Positions 19,766 to 20,157 of a DNA stretch of 20,157 bases are shown here, in pieces. The notes under the pieces were generated by a model that ran no database searches, was not told the DNA's origin, and was given only the letters and a program-made list of their open reading frames with translations. Position 1 is the first letter of the stretch. Each line of letters begins with the position of its first letter. Where the stretch lies: positions 2,656 through 22,812 of the forward strand of contig JAOXYB010084276.1 in assembly GCA_028565635.1 (NCBI GenBank), read 5' to 3'. This DNA is from Phoronis ovalis (lineage: Eukaryota > Phoronida > Phoronidae). A program made the translations under genes and the position numbers.

Positions 19766-19965
19766 TCGAGAAATACATTGCGATGCGTTTTTTTCCCAGA
19801 AATATATTAAAGCAGAAAATATGTTTGTGTTTCGTGACATTACCTAAACTTTGCATGCAAAATCGCGGAAACAAATATTTACATGTTAGTAGAAGATTAA
19901 ATAAGACGAAAGTAGAAAATAAAGAAAAACTGTAATTCTTTTTAAGTTAGACCTATTGCATTTGT
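19766..19965 (+). repeat. Short interspersed repeat family, copy C
   Basis: Begins ATCGAGAAATACATTGCGAT, continues AAAGCAGAAAATATGTTTGT, GTTTCGTGACATTACC and AGAAGATTAAATAAGACGAA, and ends TTAGACCTATTGCA at 19947-19960. It is closest to copy B (reverse strand, 18662-18866) and more distant from copy A, which has lost several short stretches. Confidence 0.85.
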
Positions 19966-20157
19966 TTATATCGAGTTATAACTACACTAGATTACACAGG
20001 AGGCCATATGGATAATATAGCATATAGATACATTCCATTCCAAATTTAATCACGAGATAAATGACAGTCTCTGATAACGTTTAAGCGACTGCATGCCCCC
20101 GGGCTGCATACTTTTAAACCTAACATTTACTCGGTACAGGGTTACTATATTTATATA
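19966..20157. other. Non-coding end of window
   Basis: Nothing recognisable before the window ends. Confidence 0.5.

Noticed and set aside
1-20157. CRISPR array, operon, rRNA or prophage
   Set aside because: No regularly spaced identical repeats with unique spacers, no prokaryotic gene layout and no rRNA-like sequence were seen; the intron signals indicate a eukaryote.

Overview
This looks like nuclear DNA from an animal, most likely a marine invertebrate and perhaps a bivalve mollusc. It is strongly AT-rich and has no long open reading frames or bacterial-type gene packing. Coding-like stretches are short and flanked by GT/AG splice signals, and short degenerate repeats are scattered throughout. 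The taxonomic guess rests on general texture and two recognisable animal protein families, not on a marker gene.

Layout. 1-2.8 kb: no supported gene. 2.8-3.6 kb: repeat-rich, with a candidate terminal-inverted-repeat element and five copies of a GGATATTTCA motif. 4.2 kb: a perfect 17-bp inverted repeat. 4.38-4.59 kb: a small, very cysteine-rich ORF, possibly a PAN/Apple-like exon. 5.4-7.3 kb: decayed coding sequence, first a degenerate stretch with a weak SEFIR/TIR flavour, then an acidic, Ser/Asp-rich reading frame. That frame is broken by a frameshift and a stop, yet it continues in phase across a good intron. 9.5-10.8 kb: three exons matching the C-terminal part of SSRP1 (HMG box plus Lys/acidic tail), with a deletion and a second frameshift. 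12.4-13.0 kb: two exons matching the C-terminal end of a senataxin-type superfamily 1 helicase. 17.88-18.02 kb: an unidentified, possibly terminal exon. 16.7-20.0 kb: several diverged copies of one or two short repeat families in both orientations.

No clearly intact gene can be demonstrated. The main feature is a collection of broken, intron-containing coding pieces, all on the + strand. At least two different chromatin or nucleic-acid genes are represented only by their 3' exons. The arrangement fits a graveyard of partial gene duplications or fragments captured by a transposon (a Helitron would be one candidate). It does not look like a working pathway. No rRNA, tRNA, CRISPR array or operon was seen.
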